DNA of 64,000 bases from Microbotryomycetes sp. JL201 (Eukaryota; Basidiomycota; Microbotryomycetes). Below, in pieces: positions 35,821 through 49,400 of the stretch; position 1 is the stretch's first letter; each line of letters opens with the position of its first letter. The stretch spans positions 434,001 to 498,000 of the forward strand of contig JAQYUZ010000006.1 of assembly GCA_033819885.1 (NCBI GenBank). The letters run 5' to 3'. Both the position numbers and the translations under genes were made by a program. Below the pieces are notes generated by a model. That model worked only from the letters and a program-made list of their open reading frames with translations, did not search any database and was not told where the DNA came from.

Positions 35821-36388
35821 CTACTGCTGTGCAGTGGCGTCAAAAGTCTGCTGCTCGACTGGGATGCGCACAAGCCGATCTGGCAGAGTTCCAGATTTGA
35901 GTGCGAGCATCGTTGGATCATCTTGTGAAACAGGTTCCCGCTTCGAAGCCAGTGAAGCTGCAAGACGTCGGGGTCAGTCTCAGGACCGTTATGGTTGAGG
36001 GGTGCCCGCGTGCTGACCTAGAGCGAGGTGCGTCGCTCGGAATACGGTCTGCCAGTGCTCAACGACGTCTCCAACAGCTGCAAACAAGGATCGTATGATA
36101 CGGTTAGCCGTCGGTATTTGAGGCGACGCGTAGCGCGACGCGTCGGCGTCGAGTCGCACGCCGCACGGGTCCGTACACCGCATCCAGCTGAGCTGGAGGG
36201 GCAGGAGTGTATTCAAACACACAACTGACCTTCGCTACCTCCATCGAGAACGTCATATTTGAGTGCGAACGCGTCAAACGCCGCGACCAAGTCTTTTGTT
36301 TGTTGAAACAGCTTGAGAAAGGCCTGGTATTCGCGCTGCTTGTCGAGCAGGCGCTCTTGTGCCGCTGTCAGGTTGAGCGAGTCGCCAT
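35821..36388 (-). CDS. DAD2: DASH complex subunit DAD2 (outer kinetochore)
   Basis: Small coiled-coil subunit of the fungus-specific DASH/Dam1 ring that couples kinetochores to microtubules. The ATG at 36388 (MYGDSLNLTAAQERLLDKQREYQAFLKLF) opens a helical N-terminus continuing to FALKYDVLDGG. After an intron the diagnostic Dad2 segment AVGDVVEHWQTVFRATHLAL follows. A second intron leads to ASLASKREPVSQDDPTM and a C-terminal LPDRLVRIPVEQQTFDATAQQ with the stop at 35821. About 120 aa, the family size. The small size and three exons make exon ends slightly uncertain, but the VGDVVEHWQTVFRA match is specific. It is divergent from the DUF1776 gene, with 114 bp between the start codons. Confidence 0.82.
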
Positions 36389-36502
36389 ACATGACGTGCG
36401 TCGCGCGAGGCACGTGATCAAAATTGGCTTTCGGCGGTCAGAGTGTTTCAGCGTCAGGCCACTCGGTGGACCGCACCCCTCTCGAGACGCGCGACTGCCG
36501 CG

Positions 36503-38476
36503 ATGGCCAGCAGCGCGTCAGGGTCTTCATCCGACTCTATCGATCGCCTGTTCGAGGCCGTCGAGCAGACGTTCGCGCAGGCGTGGGAGCTCGTCACGAG
36601 CCAGTCGCCGAACCTGCACGACCTGCCGCACCAAGTGCACGAGTCGTTCACGGAGCTGATCAACAAGGTCACGAACAATGGGACGCTGCCTGTGCCGCCG
36701 TCTTGGCGCGACCTCGTGCCGGCGCACGACCAGGCGGCTTCGGCGGCGACGGCCCCACTCGACCTCGGCCGCTCGGCCTCGTCATCGTCCGCGCTCGGAC
36801 GCGCAACCCAGCGCATGCACGCGCACCCCTGGTGGACGGTAGCGCTGTTGACGACGACGGTGACGGGCACGGCGTACTATTGCGCGCCAAACGCCACCCA
36901 GCGCGCGTTAAAGCCCCTGGCGAGACCCCTCCTCAAGCTCGTGCCCGTCGCCCTCCTCCCAAACACTTCACGCCCACATCGAATCGTCACAAAGCACGGA
37001 GACGAGCAGCGCAAGGAGGCAGTGCTCGTCCTCGGCGCTCACGGTGTAGCTGCAGACCTGGCGCTCGACCTCGAGCAACGAGGCTTTGTCGTGATCGCCA
37101 CGGTCACCAACCCGCGCGACGTCGATGCGCTTGAGAAACGCTCACGAGGATGGATCAAGGTGCTCGTGCTCGACCCGCTCGAGGTGAGCTTGCCTCGATG
37201 CCCGTGTCTCTGCTTGCTCGGCAACGTCACTGACCGAAACTTTGGATTAGGCTTCGAGCGTGCCGCCGTTTCTGCGCTCGCTTTCGACAGCACTGTCCCT
37301 GAGGTTCCCCCTGCACACGTCCGGAGACCCATACGCTGCGCCGTCGCAGACTCCAGCCTTGACCGCTGTTGTCAACTGCCTCTCATTGTGCGAACCGTCA
37401 ACGGCCTTGTGCCCAGTCGAAGGATTTGACGGCGACGACGTGCGTCGCGCAGTCGGAGAGCGCGTCGCAACAGTCATAGGCTGCATCAAAGGCGTCCTAC
37501 CTATGCTGAGAACATCGGCCGGAAGACCCGGACGGCCGGACGGCTCTCTCATCTCGCTCGGTACGAATACTTGCTTGCAGCACAAATACTTTTACTGACC
37601 GCCGATACCAAACCCAGTGCCTGCTCCTTCTGCGAACCTTGCACTGCCGTATCTGAGCTTGGCATCTGCTGCTGATGCTGCCATCGTCTCGCTGTTGCAC
37701 TCCTTGCGAAGAGAGTTGTCCACGGCGCGGTTAGCCAGCGTCCGCATTCAGATTCTCGAAACTGGCTTCTTTGATTCGCCGAGGTCCCTCGAAGCGGCAC
37801 CTTTGCCTGTGCGCCTGCAGTCATTGTATGCTCCAGCCTTGGCCCGTCGGTCAGGAGTGGGTGCTGCGCCAACGGTCAGAAACACTTGTGCGAGACGCAA
37901 GACGACTCAACCGCGCCAGCTGTTCAACAAAGTGTTTAATATGATTGTACACGAGCGTGGTGGCCGAGTAGCTTCGACAGGCTCAGGATGTGAGTGCCAC
38001 ATCGCATTTATGATTTTCGTCAACTGACCCTCGTTTGCTATTCTCGGATGACAGCTCTCACGTACCGCCTCTTGTCGTTCATGCCGCACTTTGTCGTCGA
38101 CGTGTTTTTCGCAGTGCAAGATCGTCTCTTTTCAATGTACCTCGGACACCGGTCAAGAATCAGGTCTGCAGTGGCATCGCCATCGGCTTCGGTCCACGCC
38201 ACATCGACGGCTTCTACGCGGGCGTACAGGTCGCCACTACCAACGCCTTCTGGACCCAATCAAAGCGCACATCCATCGTCTCTCAGACCCGGACACTCAC
38301 CCACGGCCACTACTCACATCCCAATCGACACTACGTTCGAGACAAAGTCTTCACGGGCATCTTCTGTGGATGGAGGTGCGACAAGTGGAGAAGACGACTC
38401 GTTGGACGGCGATTTGATGAGCTCGTCCCAGGTTGAAGGCAGCTTTGTGCAGATTGACAGGAAGAGTTCATCGTGA
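36503..38476 (+). CDS. DUF1776 family protein (SDR-like, mitochondria-associated)
   Basis: Fungal family of unknown function with a Rossmann-like short-chain dehydrogenase region. The ATG at 36503 gives MASSASGSSSDSIDRLFEAVEQTF. A membrane-spanning segment WWTVALLTTTVTGTAYYCA lies near residue 120. The nucleotide-binding-like part follows: EAVLVLGAHGVAADLALDLEQRGFVVIATV, VDALEKRSRGWIKVLVLDPLE, LTAVVNCLSLCEP, VIGCIKGVLPML, GSLISL...VPAPSANLALPYLSLASAADAAIVSLLHSLRRELS. The canonical GxxxGxG and YxxxK of active SDRs are not preserved, so catalysis is doubtful. After RVASTGSG an exon adds ALTYRLLSFMPHFVVDVFFAVQDRLF and a Ser/Thr-rich disordered tail. About four exons. The family call rests on recalled features, not a search. 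Confidence 0.72.
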
Positions 38477-38674
38477 ATCAAGGATGTGCAAAGGGAATTT
38501 GCCTTTCGCTGTTTGTGCTTTCAGGATTCTTGTGTTTCGTATCAATGTGGGATTTATAGTCGCAGTGGGTTTCGTTTCGACAGAGCTGTTCAACGTTCAG
38601 ACATTGTGCTTTGACAATCAACATACTCGTTTCAGTGACACGACCCAAATCACGTCTGAACGCTCTCTGTGACA

Positions 38675-41600
38675 TTAACCCTTGGCTTGACGCAGTTTAG
38701 CCATCCTCGCTTGTCGCTCTGCTCTCGCGCGGGCTAATTTCGCAGCCTTGTCTTCAGTCGGCGCACGGGTTGCCTCTTCTGCTGACTTGTCGTCTGCCTT
38801 TATGCTCATCGTCGATACAGACGGTGTATGTTCTGCAACGAGCTCTGGCACAGGCGAAGACTGCGACATATCTTGATCATGTACATTGGTTGGTCGAGTT
38901 TGATCAAACGAGGGTGTGCTGCTTCGACCAGGCGAATCTGACCAAGGGTTGTCTTCTGCAAACGATTGATGACCGACTAAACTTGTTGTCGTCCTCGTTG
39001 TATCTTGACGGTCTGGTGAAGCGGGAGACCGCAACGGACTGGATCTCGGAGGTGTTGAAGGAGTCTGGGAAGCGTTGCTCGGTTGTCTCACGTGTGTGGG
39101 AGCAGGAGAGACTTGTCTCGGTGCCTGGCGCATTGGACCGCCAGATGCAGACTCTGACGTTGGAATTGTAGACTTTGGTACGACTGGAGCCGCCGGTTTT
39201 TGTGGCGTCGCGGCTGTTGTGCGAACGATCGGCGTGTTCCTTGCTACCGGCGTCGCTCGGACGAGCGGTTTCATTGGTTTTTGGGTCGGCTTCTCATCAA
39301 ATGGATCACCGTCAATGTCCCAGCTGTCGCCCGCGTCCATATCTAGCGCGGTCGAGCAAGTCAAGAGGCTGTCTTTGGATCCAAAAGTATGTCACGACTC
39401 ACCCATAGGGATGCGCAAGGCCGAGCTGCGCGACGGAGCACCAAGCTTGAGCGCACCGCCTTTTTTCGTAGAAGTCTTGGGCTTTGCGCTCGACAATCGT
39501 GCCGCCAACGGATCGACACGCGGTGGTGCCGCCTGTCCACTTTCAAATTCGTCTTGTCACAGAACGCGCGCACGTCAGCTGCTGGTTGCGTCAAGCAAGC
39601 GCCCTGCGAGTTGTCAAACTTACCCCAATCACCTTCGTCGTCGTTCACGTCCATGAGATCCCCTCCCCAGTCTTCCGTCTCGGACGCGTTGCCGCTAAAG
39701 CCGCCAGGCACCTGCAACGAAGGTGTGACGGGTGCGCTTGATGCGACGCCAGACAAAGCATTCGGATTCGGAGTGGCCGAAGGCGTGTGACCAGGCGTCG
39801 AAGGTCTTCTCTCGATAGGCGCTTGCAATTCTGCAGAGGAAAGCTGGAATTACGCAGGATGTCAGTTGAGGTGATCGTACCCTCGTAAGCAGTGCGCGTA
39901 ACGCACCTTTTTGGAAACCGAAGCAAATGCCCAACCAGCGAGTGCACCAGCTGCGCCAGCTGCATTCGTGGCAAGGCCAGGTTGAGTCTGGCTTGCAGCC
40001 TGTGCAGCCGGACTGGACGCCCCATTCTCGACCACGACAGTCTCGGGCTGTACAGGAGCTCAAGTCAGCGAAGCTCTTCAAGTACCTCAGTCTAAACGAA
40101 ATCCGCGGCCCCGCGGCCCGACAGCTCACCATATGCGCCGTCAGCTGTTCACATTTTTTGACAAACATGTCGATCGCCTTGAACCCTTGGTCCCGAACAG
40201 CCTTTTCCTTGTCGATCAAGCAAATAGACATTGCCGGTATCACCTTGCCTGCAAGGTCCTCCTTCTCGTACACGTCGGCCGTCGCCATCAAAGCCATCAA
40301 GCCCGCTATCCTCGCGTGAATGAATGGGTCACGTAGTGCTCTGGCAAACGCGGGAACGAGCACTTTGCGACTGGTCGACACTTGCAAATGCTTGGACAGG
40401 CGGCCGAGCAGAATGCAAGTATTTGTACGGATTCCCGGCTCGGGGTCAGTTTGTGTTTTCGCAAGGTGTCGCAAAAGATCGTTGTTGAGGATCTTGTCGT
40501 TGAGCTTTGGAGCGATGAGCAAGACAGATTTGACTGTAGCTTCTCGGATCACTGGCACGACGTCGGTGAAGCCAGTCAACTGCAAACGAAAGACAGTCAA
40601 CTTTCGCGTCCGCCCGATGGCGGTAGCAGTAGCATCAGCAGACAACTGACCAGGTGAGGCCAGACTTTGTCAACCACATCCTTTTGTGTGACCTTGTCGA
40701 TGAACTTGTCCAGGTGCTCTATCAAGGCCATTCTCATGGCCCGATCCGGAAGCGCAAACATCCGCACCAGCGGTTGCACAACCACGGAGCCGTATTCTTT
40801 CTCTGGCAAGGTCGACCCGAGCGACAAGATGAGGGGCAGCAGTGCAGGTCCACCCCCACCAAACTCGAACGTCCGGACCAGGCTCGGCAAAACCTTGTAC
40901 TTGACAAAGTCTTCTGGCAAAGCATTGGCAGCGCCCTTGCCGTCCAATGCCAATTGTAGCGTTCTGGCAAGACCAAGCTTTTCGCTTTCGCTTGCAAGGC
41001 TGTAGCCTTCGAGCGCTGCAGACAATTTGACCAGTCGATTTGTTGGCCACCAACCACCGCCAGCGCTCTCTGACCCCATGCCGAGCTCAAGAAAGACATC
41101 CGTCTTGAGCCGCGCTTTCGGATTGGGATTGCCGAGTCTCCGCCATGCCTGGAACAGTTGAGCTGGAATAGAGCCACGTGTAGTCGGCAGAGTCGGTGGC
41201 GTGTCTGACGAAGACCCAAATGTCGGGGGCAGCGGGCCGTTGAACAATGTGTGAATGAGCAAGTGTAGCTGGTAGGAGTCAAGAGCGGATGCGTCTTGCC
41301 TGAATGATCCGGTAAAAGGTCAGAATCAGTCAGTGTCACGTGTTTTCGCGTCACCTCACTCTTTCAAAGCCGTCCAACCCGACTTGCGGACCTCTGGACT
41401 TGCGTAGACCCGCGAATCTTGCACGATGCCGCCATGCGTCTGTGCAAGGCTCCCGGTCGTCAGCGAGACGCACGCACGGAACGCATTCCCTCGGCTCACG
41501 TAAAGCACGCCACTATCTTCTTCTTTCCGCGTCAACACCTCCATTCCACCCAGTTTCCACTCTCCTCCCTGCGTCAACCAGATTGACTCGTGTCTGAGAT

Positions 41601-42179
41601 TGGCGTGTATGCTTGTGCCGTCCTTATTTAGAAACGAAAGAGCTGTGGCCAAATGGAGCAACCCGTACACCTTGCTCTCGTCCGTCATCGCCTTTGGGTC
41701 ACGCAATTTGGCCGTCAAGCTGGCAACAGGCTCCGTTATGATCCATACACTCGAATCTGTTTCTGATCCGTCCAGAAATCGGAGGATGTGGGGGTGTTTG
41801 AGCGCTCTCAACTTGCGCAAGGCATTGCGCGCGAGCACCATTTGCTGCTTGCGGTCAGCGCCAGACGAGTACGCCTGTGCTGGCGTGTTTGTGTCGAACG
41901 AAAAGACAGACACTTGCGACGAGTCCTCCTGCTCGACCGGTCCACGTTGAGCATTCAAGTCAGCCTGCTGCGACCGTTGAACGACAGGCGAGCGCCGCAC
42001 GCCCAAGCAATCACCTTTCTCGTGCCCGAATAGAGCGTCCATATCGTCCTGTTGTCGAATTGAGTGACCCGTTCACCAAGAGTGTAACCTTGGACGCCCG
42101 GAATGCCACTCGACCCGCTCAAGGCGCTCGCACCCGCGTTGATGACGGCACTCGACAGCGACGACAACCACGACGCCAT
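38675..42179 (-). CDS. SCY1: SCY1-like pseudokinase with HEAT repeats (SCYL1/Scy1 family)
   Basis: Kinase-like scaffold of Golgi and COPI/clathrin trafficking. The ATG at 42179 opens MASWLSSLSSAVINAGASALSG, then the degenerate kinase lobe: YTLGERVTQFDNRTIWTLYSG, VSVFSFDTN, ALRKLRALKHPHILRFLDGSE, VWIITEPV, LATALSFLNKDG, IHANLRHESIWLTQGGEWKLGG (normal kinases have HRDxxxxN and DFG). The catalytic Asp and DFG are lost, as in the family. HEAT repeats follow (LPLILSLGSTLPEKEYGSVVVQPLVRMF, RMALIEHLDKFI, DVVPVIREATVKSVLLIAPKL, IRTNTCILLGRLSKHL), then a Ser/Pro-rich linker and a C-terminal basic helix AKLARARAERQARMAKLRQAKG resembling the COPI-binding RKxx-type tail region. Several introns; the first exon-intron join is near 42035. 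Confidence 0.88.
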
Positions 42180-42362
42180 TCTCTATAGAGAACGAGAGCG
42201 TGCGCGTCACTCTTGAGCAGTCACTGGCGCGCCGATGTGGGTGAACGTGGACATTCGAGGCCCGAGCGCGCCATTCAACATCAATGACCGGCGGATTACA
42301 ATTTACTAAAACAATAAGCGATATTCGAACACGACGTGACTTGCTCACACTGAGCCCACAAC

Positions 42363-44317
42363 ATGCCGCCGAAAGCGTGAGTATCCGTACAGATACTTTT
42401 GTTTTGACTCGTGACGATAGCATGCTGACATGGTCCTGCGCTGTCGCTGTTGCCGCCCTGGCGTGTGTGCTTGCGCGTCTCCAGCGACTGGGAGAAGTGT
42501 GCGTCACTTCATAACGCAGAGATCGCGCTCCGACATGCACAAGCTGACAAAGAATACCTATTGACAGATTCTGCCGACCCTGAAAAGAAGCAAGAGGCAA
42601 AGATCAACCGTCAGTGACGACGGCGGCGTTGACTGAGCATACGCTGACGTCGTACGTCCTCTCTTTCACGCTCTCGATCATCTACAGCGCTCGACGATGA
42701 AGACATCCAAATCCTGCGCACATATGTGAGACAAGGCGCATGCGGTACCGCACGAGCAAAGCATTGCGCTGACGGGGTTGCAACGGTAGGGCCAAGGACC
42801 GTATGCCAAGCAGCTCAAAAAGGTAGAAGCAGACATCAAAGAGGTGCAGAAGCGGGTGAACGAAAAGATGGGTACGCTCCCCGCGCCAATCTTGAACCGT
42901 CATCGACCGCTGACCTGATGGGCTAACGAACGCGCGCTTTCTGCAGGCGTCAAGGAATCAGACACGGGACTCGCGCCACCAAACTTGTGGGACTTGCCCG
43001 CAGACAAGCAGCGGATGGGAGAGGAGCACCCGCTGCAAGTAGCTAGGTGCACAAAGATCATTCGTCTGCCGACCGGTCCCGACGCGCCACCACCGCCGCA
43101 GCTGGCACCAGGACAGAAACCGAACGCAGACGAGCAAGACAAGTACGTCATCAACGTCAAGCAGATTGCAAAGTTTGTAGTAGGTCTCGGCGACCGAGTG
43201 GCGCCGACCGATATCGAAGAGGGCATGCGCGTTGGGTGAGCACCGCTTCGTACATGTTTGGCTTCGCCAGGGAGAAGGATTCTGACTAGCATACCTTTTG
43301 CTTGCGCAGAGTTGATCGGACAGATTACAAGATTCAGATTCCGCTCCCTCCCCGGATTGACGCTTCAGTCACAATGATGCAAGTCGAAGAAAAACCAGAT
43401 GTGACGTATTCGGACGTTGGCGGCTGCAAAGAGCAGATCGAAAAGCTACGAGAAGTCGTCGAGACGCCGCTGTTGCACCCCGAGCGGTTCGTCGAGCTCG
43501 GTATTGATCCCCCGAAGGGCGTCATGCTGTTTGGACCCCCCGGAACGGGCAAGACGCTGTGCGCTCGAGCAGTCGCCAACCGAACAGATGCGACTTTTAT
43601 CCGAGTTATTGGCTCCGAACTAGTGCAGAAATACGTTGGTGAAGGTGCTCGCATGGTTCGAGAATTGTTCGAGATGGCTCGGAGCAAGAAGGCTTGCATC
43701 ATCTTTTTTGACGAAGTCGACGCGATTGGTGGAGCTAGGTTTGATGACGGCGCCGGTGGTGACAACGAAGTCCAGCGGACAATGCTCGAGCTCATTAACC
43801 AGCTTGACGGTTTCGATGCTCGAGGCAACATCAAAGTCTTGATGGCGACAAATAGGCCAGATACGCTCGACCCTGCTCTTTTGCGGCCTGGTCGTATCGA
43901 TCGAAGGGTGGAGTTTGCCTTGCCAGATGCAGAAGGACGAGCACAAATCCTCAAGGTGCACGCTCGAACGTGAGTTGACCAAGCCGTATCCGTAGAAGCG
44001 ATACTGATGCAGTTTCCTTGCGCCACCTAGTATGTCAGTCGAGCGCAACATTCGTTTTGACTTGATCGCTCGCCTGTGTCCAAACGCGTCTGGCGCAGAG
44101 TTGAGGTCCGTCTGCACAGAAGCCGGCATGTTCGCAATTCGAGCGAGAAGAAAAGTCACGACGGAAGCAGACTTTTTGGCCAGTAAGTGCTCGCTCTTCC
44201 CATCGAGCTCGTTGCCCGTCGTTGATCCTGACACGTGTTTGCGCTCAAGGTGTCGACAAGGTGATCCGGAGTCAACAAAAGTTCTCGTCTTCGGCTTTGT
44301 ACCAGCAGTACAATTAG
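42363..44317 (+). CDS. RPT1: 26S proteasome regulatory ATPase RPT1 (PSMC2)
   Basis: AAA+ subunit of the 19S base that unfolds substrates for the 20S core. The first exon encodes only MPPK and part of a codon (42363-42377). Later exons: [83 protein letters not shown], the coiled coil typical of RPT1; the OB fold; then the AAA domain with [19 protein letters not shown], Walker A GPPGTGKT, Walker [13 protein letters not shown], arginine fingers in [13 protein letters not shown] and sensor ATNRP. The tail [12 protein letters not shown] ends in a Tyr-containing motif comparable to other RPT1 ends. The start codon is 183 bp from the divergent SCY1-like start. Confidence 0.95.
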
Positions 44318-44456
44318 GCTTTGCTTGCATTACGATAGCCTTTGTCTTTGCAGCTTGTGTCGTGTCACTCAGGTGGCTGCAAGCAACCTGATGCCCAATG
44401 CAACAGAAAATCATGATCGTACAACCGAAGACATTCTAATAACCTTGCATATAACG

Positions 44457-46146
44457 CTAGACAATCTTGCCCTTGACAATCGCCCGCTTCTTGTTCGTGA
44501 CGATTGTAGCCGCCGGGGAAGGGTACCCGCCCTTCCTGCGACTGTGGCTTTTGACATTCTTTTGATCGACAACTTCATCATCCGATTCTGAGACAACTTG
44601 CTTGACCTGAACGACCGCCGTTCTACGTCTCTTTGCGCCCGGCGTATTCATGACTGCATCCAACTCTTCCTGAAATTTGTTTCTAACGACCGACGTGAGC
44701 TCGTACTCGGTTTTGATAGTTGACGAACCAGCGACGCCTGACGACCTTTTCATGGGAGTTGAAGTGGGCGAGACGGAAGGTTTGAGATCCGCAAAGAACA
44801 GGACTTGTTGAGCCCAACCGGCGTGCTTGCCCCACAGCGACTGTAATTTCGATCCTACTTTGTCGTGGAGAGCAGGCGTCATTGACGTCGACTTTGATGA
44901 GGGAAATGCATAATCTCGGATCGCGATCTGAAAAGCTTGGTCAGCTCGGGCAAACAGGAAAGCGCGCAGTAAGCCTTACCTGATGAACGTGAGTGTCGAC
45001 AGGAACAGTCTCGGTCCAGCCGAGACTGAACAAAGCGATGCAGTCCGCTACTTTCCGTCCCACGCCTTTAAACTCCATGAGTTTCTCCCGGGCCGCGTCC
45101 AGTCCTCGCTCGTCCTTGAAGTTTGACCGCCTTAACGTTTCAAGGTACTCATGAGGAGTCATGTCGAGCTCAACAGCTTTGTCGATCAAGTAATTGGCAG
45201 TCCATTCTATGAACGGAGCTCGGTATCCGAAACCGAGCTGACGCAGGAGGGGGTCTGTCGACTCGGGCGCGAGCGCAGACGGCGGAGGGAATGCATGCAA
45301 GACCGACTTGGACTTGGATGTCTCTCGCCTTGTAGAGTTGGCCACAGCAGGGAGCGAGGAGGAAGTGTGGACGGTCGACGGATCAAAGCTTGAAGGATGA
45401 GGCAAAGCTGCACCGAGCGACTCGCACACTCGGTTGACCATGAGGGTGATACGGGAGATGTTGTTATTGGAGGAACAGATGAACCTGAACAAGAACAAGA
45501 GTTCAGTCTGTGTTGGGCCAAGCAAGACGACTTGAAATTTGCGCTCACGAGACGAGAGTTTCCCAAGGGTCTTGGTTCAGAACGCGAATACCTTCGAGCC
45601 TGTCACCTTCTCGCTCGATTTTGCGTCTGAAATGCGAGTCTCTGGCAGCCCACTCGGCGTACAGCGGCGCGAGTGGCGTGTCGAGCTGGAAGTAGCTGAT
45701 TAGCATTTGTCTCGTTGTGTCGTGCTCGAGGTCGGCCAAGTATGACGCGTGCGGCGGCTCGAGCGGGTACAGAGCCCTGTAGTGGATTCCCTTTGCTGCT
45801 TACGGACAAGCGGTGGCGGTCAGAATTGTCGCGAACGTGACAAAGACAGCCATCTGGGCTGAGACTGACCGTCTTGACGCAACACTACTGTCCTGTCGTT
45901 CCATCCCATTGCCCACTCTTCAGCCCCAATAGCGCTGCTGCTGGCGCGGTTGGTGTCCTTCAAGTCGGACGCGTTACCGGGCTCGAGCTTGAGTTGCTCA
46001 CCCGAACCACCATCGTCCGGTTTGGTGGCGTGCACTTTGTCAAACCGAGCCCATCTGAATGCCTGACCGCTCTTGAGCACTGTGGCCAGCTGCAGCTCGC
46101 TCGGCAGCAGCGGCAGGAACCGCAGCGGCGTCGCCACAGAGTGCAT
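44457..46146 (-). CDS. OGG1: 8-oxoguanine DNA glycosylase/AP lyase OGG1
   Basis: Removes 8-oxoguanine paired with cytosine; nuclear or mitochondrial. The ATG at 46146 gives MHSVATPLRFLPLLPSELQLATVLKSGQAFRW, the family N-terminal beta domain. Exons continue with [67 protein letters not shown] and the helix-hairpin-helix LMEFKGVGRKVADCIALFSLGW with the catalytic Lys (GRK), then the GPD catalytic Asp in VPVDTHVHQIAIRDYAF. A Ser-rich insert sits between the SSNNN and GFGYR blocks. After the core LWGKHAGWAQQVLFFADL, a C-terminal extension of about 110 aa is basic (KRRRTAVVQVK, SHSRRKGG) and is not part of the glycosylase fold. About five exons. The window also holds an Fpg-type enzyme with overlapping substrates. 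Confidence 0.93.
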
Positions 46147-46434
46147 CGCAGTAAAGACGCCGAGAGCAAGAGCACCGGAGCTCGGTAATCTTTGGAGAGA
46201 AGCTTTTTGCGGTGCTTTCTGTAGACAAAGTGGTGGCTCACCGGACTTAAAAAGTCGGGGAAGCCCTGGACGCTGCTGCGCGACAGGAGGCTGCGTACAA
46301 TTTCGAAAAAGCGCAGTCGCCGATCACATACGGCCGTCACCGTCGACTGACAACGGCCTGATCACGCGACAGGACATCACCAGCGGGACTGGTCTCAACA
46401 CTTGACCGCCTGTGCGGTTCCCGCTGCTGGCACG

Positions 46435-49400
46435 ATGAACCCGTCGCCGCTGCATCACATTGTCGCAACCGCCGCGACTACGACGCACCCCGCGCCTCAC
46501 GATGGCGATGGCCACGCCAGCTCCTCTGCGTCGAGTCTATCGTCGACCTCAGTCTCTCCGGAACCGTCACCGCGCAGTTCGCGCGAGCACTCGTTGACGG
46601 ATGCTCGCGCGGCGTTGAACACCGCCCCGTCCTCGACGACCACGTCTCGGTACGGCGGCGATGATGACTACCTCTCGACAGCATCCGACTCGTACGACTC
46701 TGCCGGCGAGAGCGCCCCTTCCGCGTTTGGCCACGCTGGGGTTGAACGACGTGCTTTGGGTCCTGGCGACGGCGTGGGCGGCGACGGCACGACCCATGGC
46801 GTGGGCGCGCATCACGAAGGCCACTATAGCGACATCAATGGGGTCGAAGCAGGGATACAATACGCAAGATGGGCCACGGCATCGCCATACATGGACGACG
46901 GCTACTGTTCGAGTCGAGCGAGCAGTCCGCAGCCGGGCAGACGCACAGCCAATGACGCCGCCGCCGCCGCAACGGGCCCCCAGCACTACGCCGGCCAACT
47001 GTGGTCAGACTTTGGCGCTTACTCGGGATACAACTCGCCGCACTTGACACCGGGTACGCCATATCTGCAATCAGTATCGCGCAACAGGAGCAGGAACGCG
47101 TCAGGCACGTCCACGCCGACGTTTGACAAGGAAGGATCGTACCACGGTCAGTTAGCGAGCAGCTCATCAGCACGCTCATGATGCAACAGTCGTCAACTGA
47201 CGCTGTGCCGACCTTGCAGACTACCACTCGCACCACTCGCAAACGTCGGCTCTGCTCAGGAAACTCGGCGGTACGCTCACTCCGGACAACTCGCCCGTGC
47301 TCGGACACAAGCAACGCAAACCCGGCTGGTGGTCTCAACGCGCGCAATCCAAACGCAAAACAAGCGGAGCTTCGGCAGCCGCACCGCTGGGCGCTCCCTC
47401 GACCTTGCCCTCAAAGTCAGGCCGCAACAGGTCTTGCTTGTCAACGTTCGGCGCCGCTCTGCTCAGGCAGCCTTGGGTTCCGACACAGCCATTGACGATC
47501 CTGTTCAGCTTCTTGCTGTTCGGCTGCTTCGCGGCGACGTTGACAACGTTTCTAATGCACGTCCTATCGTCGGATCGCGAGCCGCTGCCTTGGCGACAGT
47601 TCTGCCAAGATCAAAGGCCATTTCCTCACGCGCTTTGCGACTCGCTCAAACCGGTCTCTGTGGTTGTCGGCGTGTTTTCAGTTGATGCGTCGATCGAACG
47701 TCGCAACACGATCCGTCAGACATATGCTCGTCACACGAAGCCAATCGACCCAAGGACCGGACGACCTACACAGGACGTACAGCTCAAGTTCATTCTTGGT
47801 CGGCCGCGAAAAGCATGGGCGAGAGGAATCGCGCTCGAAATGGAGATGTACAATGACGTTGTGGTCCTGGACATCGAAGAAAACATGAACAAGGGCAAGA
47901 CGTTCAAGTATTTCGAATGGGCAAACGACAACGCCACCGTGCCGACATATTATCGCACAGAGCGCGACGAATTTGGTGTGGGCTTCAAAAAGGCTGACTA
48001 CGTCGTGAAAGCCGACGAAGACACTTTCATCAACCTGGCAGAGCTTGAGAGGCATCTACGAGTGACACCTCGAGAGCGCACGTACTGGGGCTGTAAGTCG
48101 GTCTCATTCGTTGGTAGGAGCTCTTTCCGCTGACACAGAGTCTTGCGCGTGCAGACCTCGTTCGCAACTTGTTCATGGCAGGAGAAATATACGCTCTCTC
48201 TTCCGACCTCGTTCAATACATCGCGACTTACCAGCCTCTGCGACAGTACGTCATCGGAAAGGAAGATCAGCGCGTTGCAAAGTGGATGCGAATTCATCCC
48301 GAGTATTCCACGATCCATTGGGTGTCGGAACGTTGTTGGATTTACGACGGGCCAAAGACGGGCACGACCTATGCTCACGGATACTTGTTCCCAGACGAGG
48401 TCGAGCGGATCAGGCTGGAAGGCCGTCGTGGTATTTCAGAGGAGGAGCGGATAAGACGCGGCGGAGATCTCGCTCCAAGCTTCTCGACGGTCAGCCGCTG
48501 GAAGCACGAATACACTCTGCCGGCTCCGGGCCTCGCCATTGACGAGCAAGTCGAGGCTCTCGTCGAGGGCGGCGGTCGATGGGCCGCCTCAGGCTGGCGT
48601 TCCGACTACGGTCGTTCCGCAAGGGCCGTATCTCGAGACAAAGTCGTTTTTGACAAGTCGGACGCGCGATTGCACGACGGCCGAAATTTAAATGCTGCCA
48701 ACGAGCCAGACAAGGGCGCCACAGGCGTGAGACCTGGGGTGCCTGACCGTTCCCGGACCTTGCCGAGTGCTCGGACGACGAGGTTTGGTAAAGACTTGTT
48801 TCGCGATCCAGCAGACGTTCCGGCTGTCCAAGGCGATGCGGACGAGAGAAGACGGACGAAACGCAGCGGTGATGCCATAATGGACGATGGCGAATGGGTC
48901 GAAATTCACAACGCGGTGCAGGCGCCGTGGGAGTTTGTGCAGAAAGTCAACAAGGTCTCAGAAGAGTCTTCGAGCCTTCCGACGACAGAGCTAGCCGTCA
49001 ACTCCACCTTGAATGGATCGTCTTCGAGCACAATCACCTCGCCAACGTCCACCAATGCGTCAGGAGCACCGGCTGAAAACTTGCCCACGGGTGAAGTTAA
49101 GCGACCGCTGCACAACTACATTTTGCCGCCCGATAATACTGAACGGTTCCTCCCGCCACCCACACTACGCTTCGACTTTGCAAACTTACGTGTCCGGTCA
49201 GACCGTATGCTTGGCTTGCCATACGGGGGTACTGTTGCCGTGCATTACCTCAAGCGCAACGAATGGTTTTACGAGACCGCGCTCGCCTTGCTCGGCCGAG
49301 ACAAATTGTGGGATAACGGCGTTGATTCGGCTGCATTCCCTATGCACTCTTCAATGTCTGTTGCTGGCGAGCTCGACGCATCGATTGTTGGTGCTCAGGT

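Noticed and set aside
36424-37134. 236-codon + strand ORF in an alternate frame
   Set aside because: Rich in Arg/Pro/Ala and in another frame of the DUF1776 gene, whose frame shows membrane and Rossmann-like segments.
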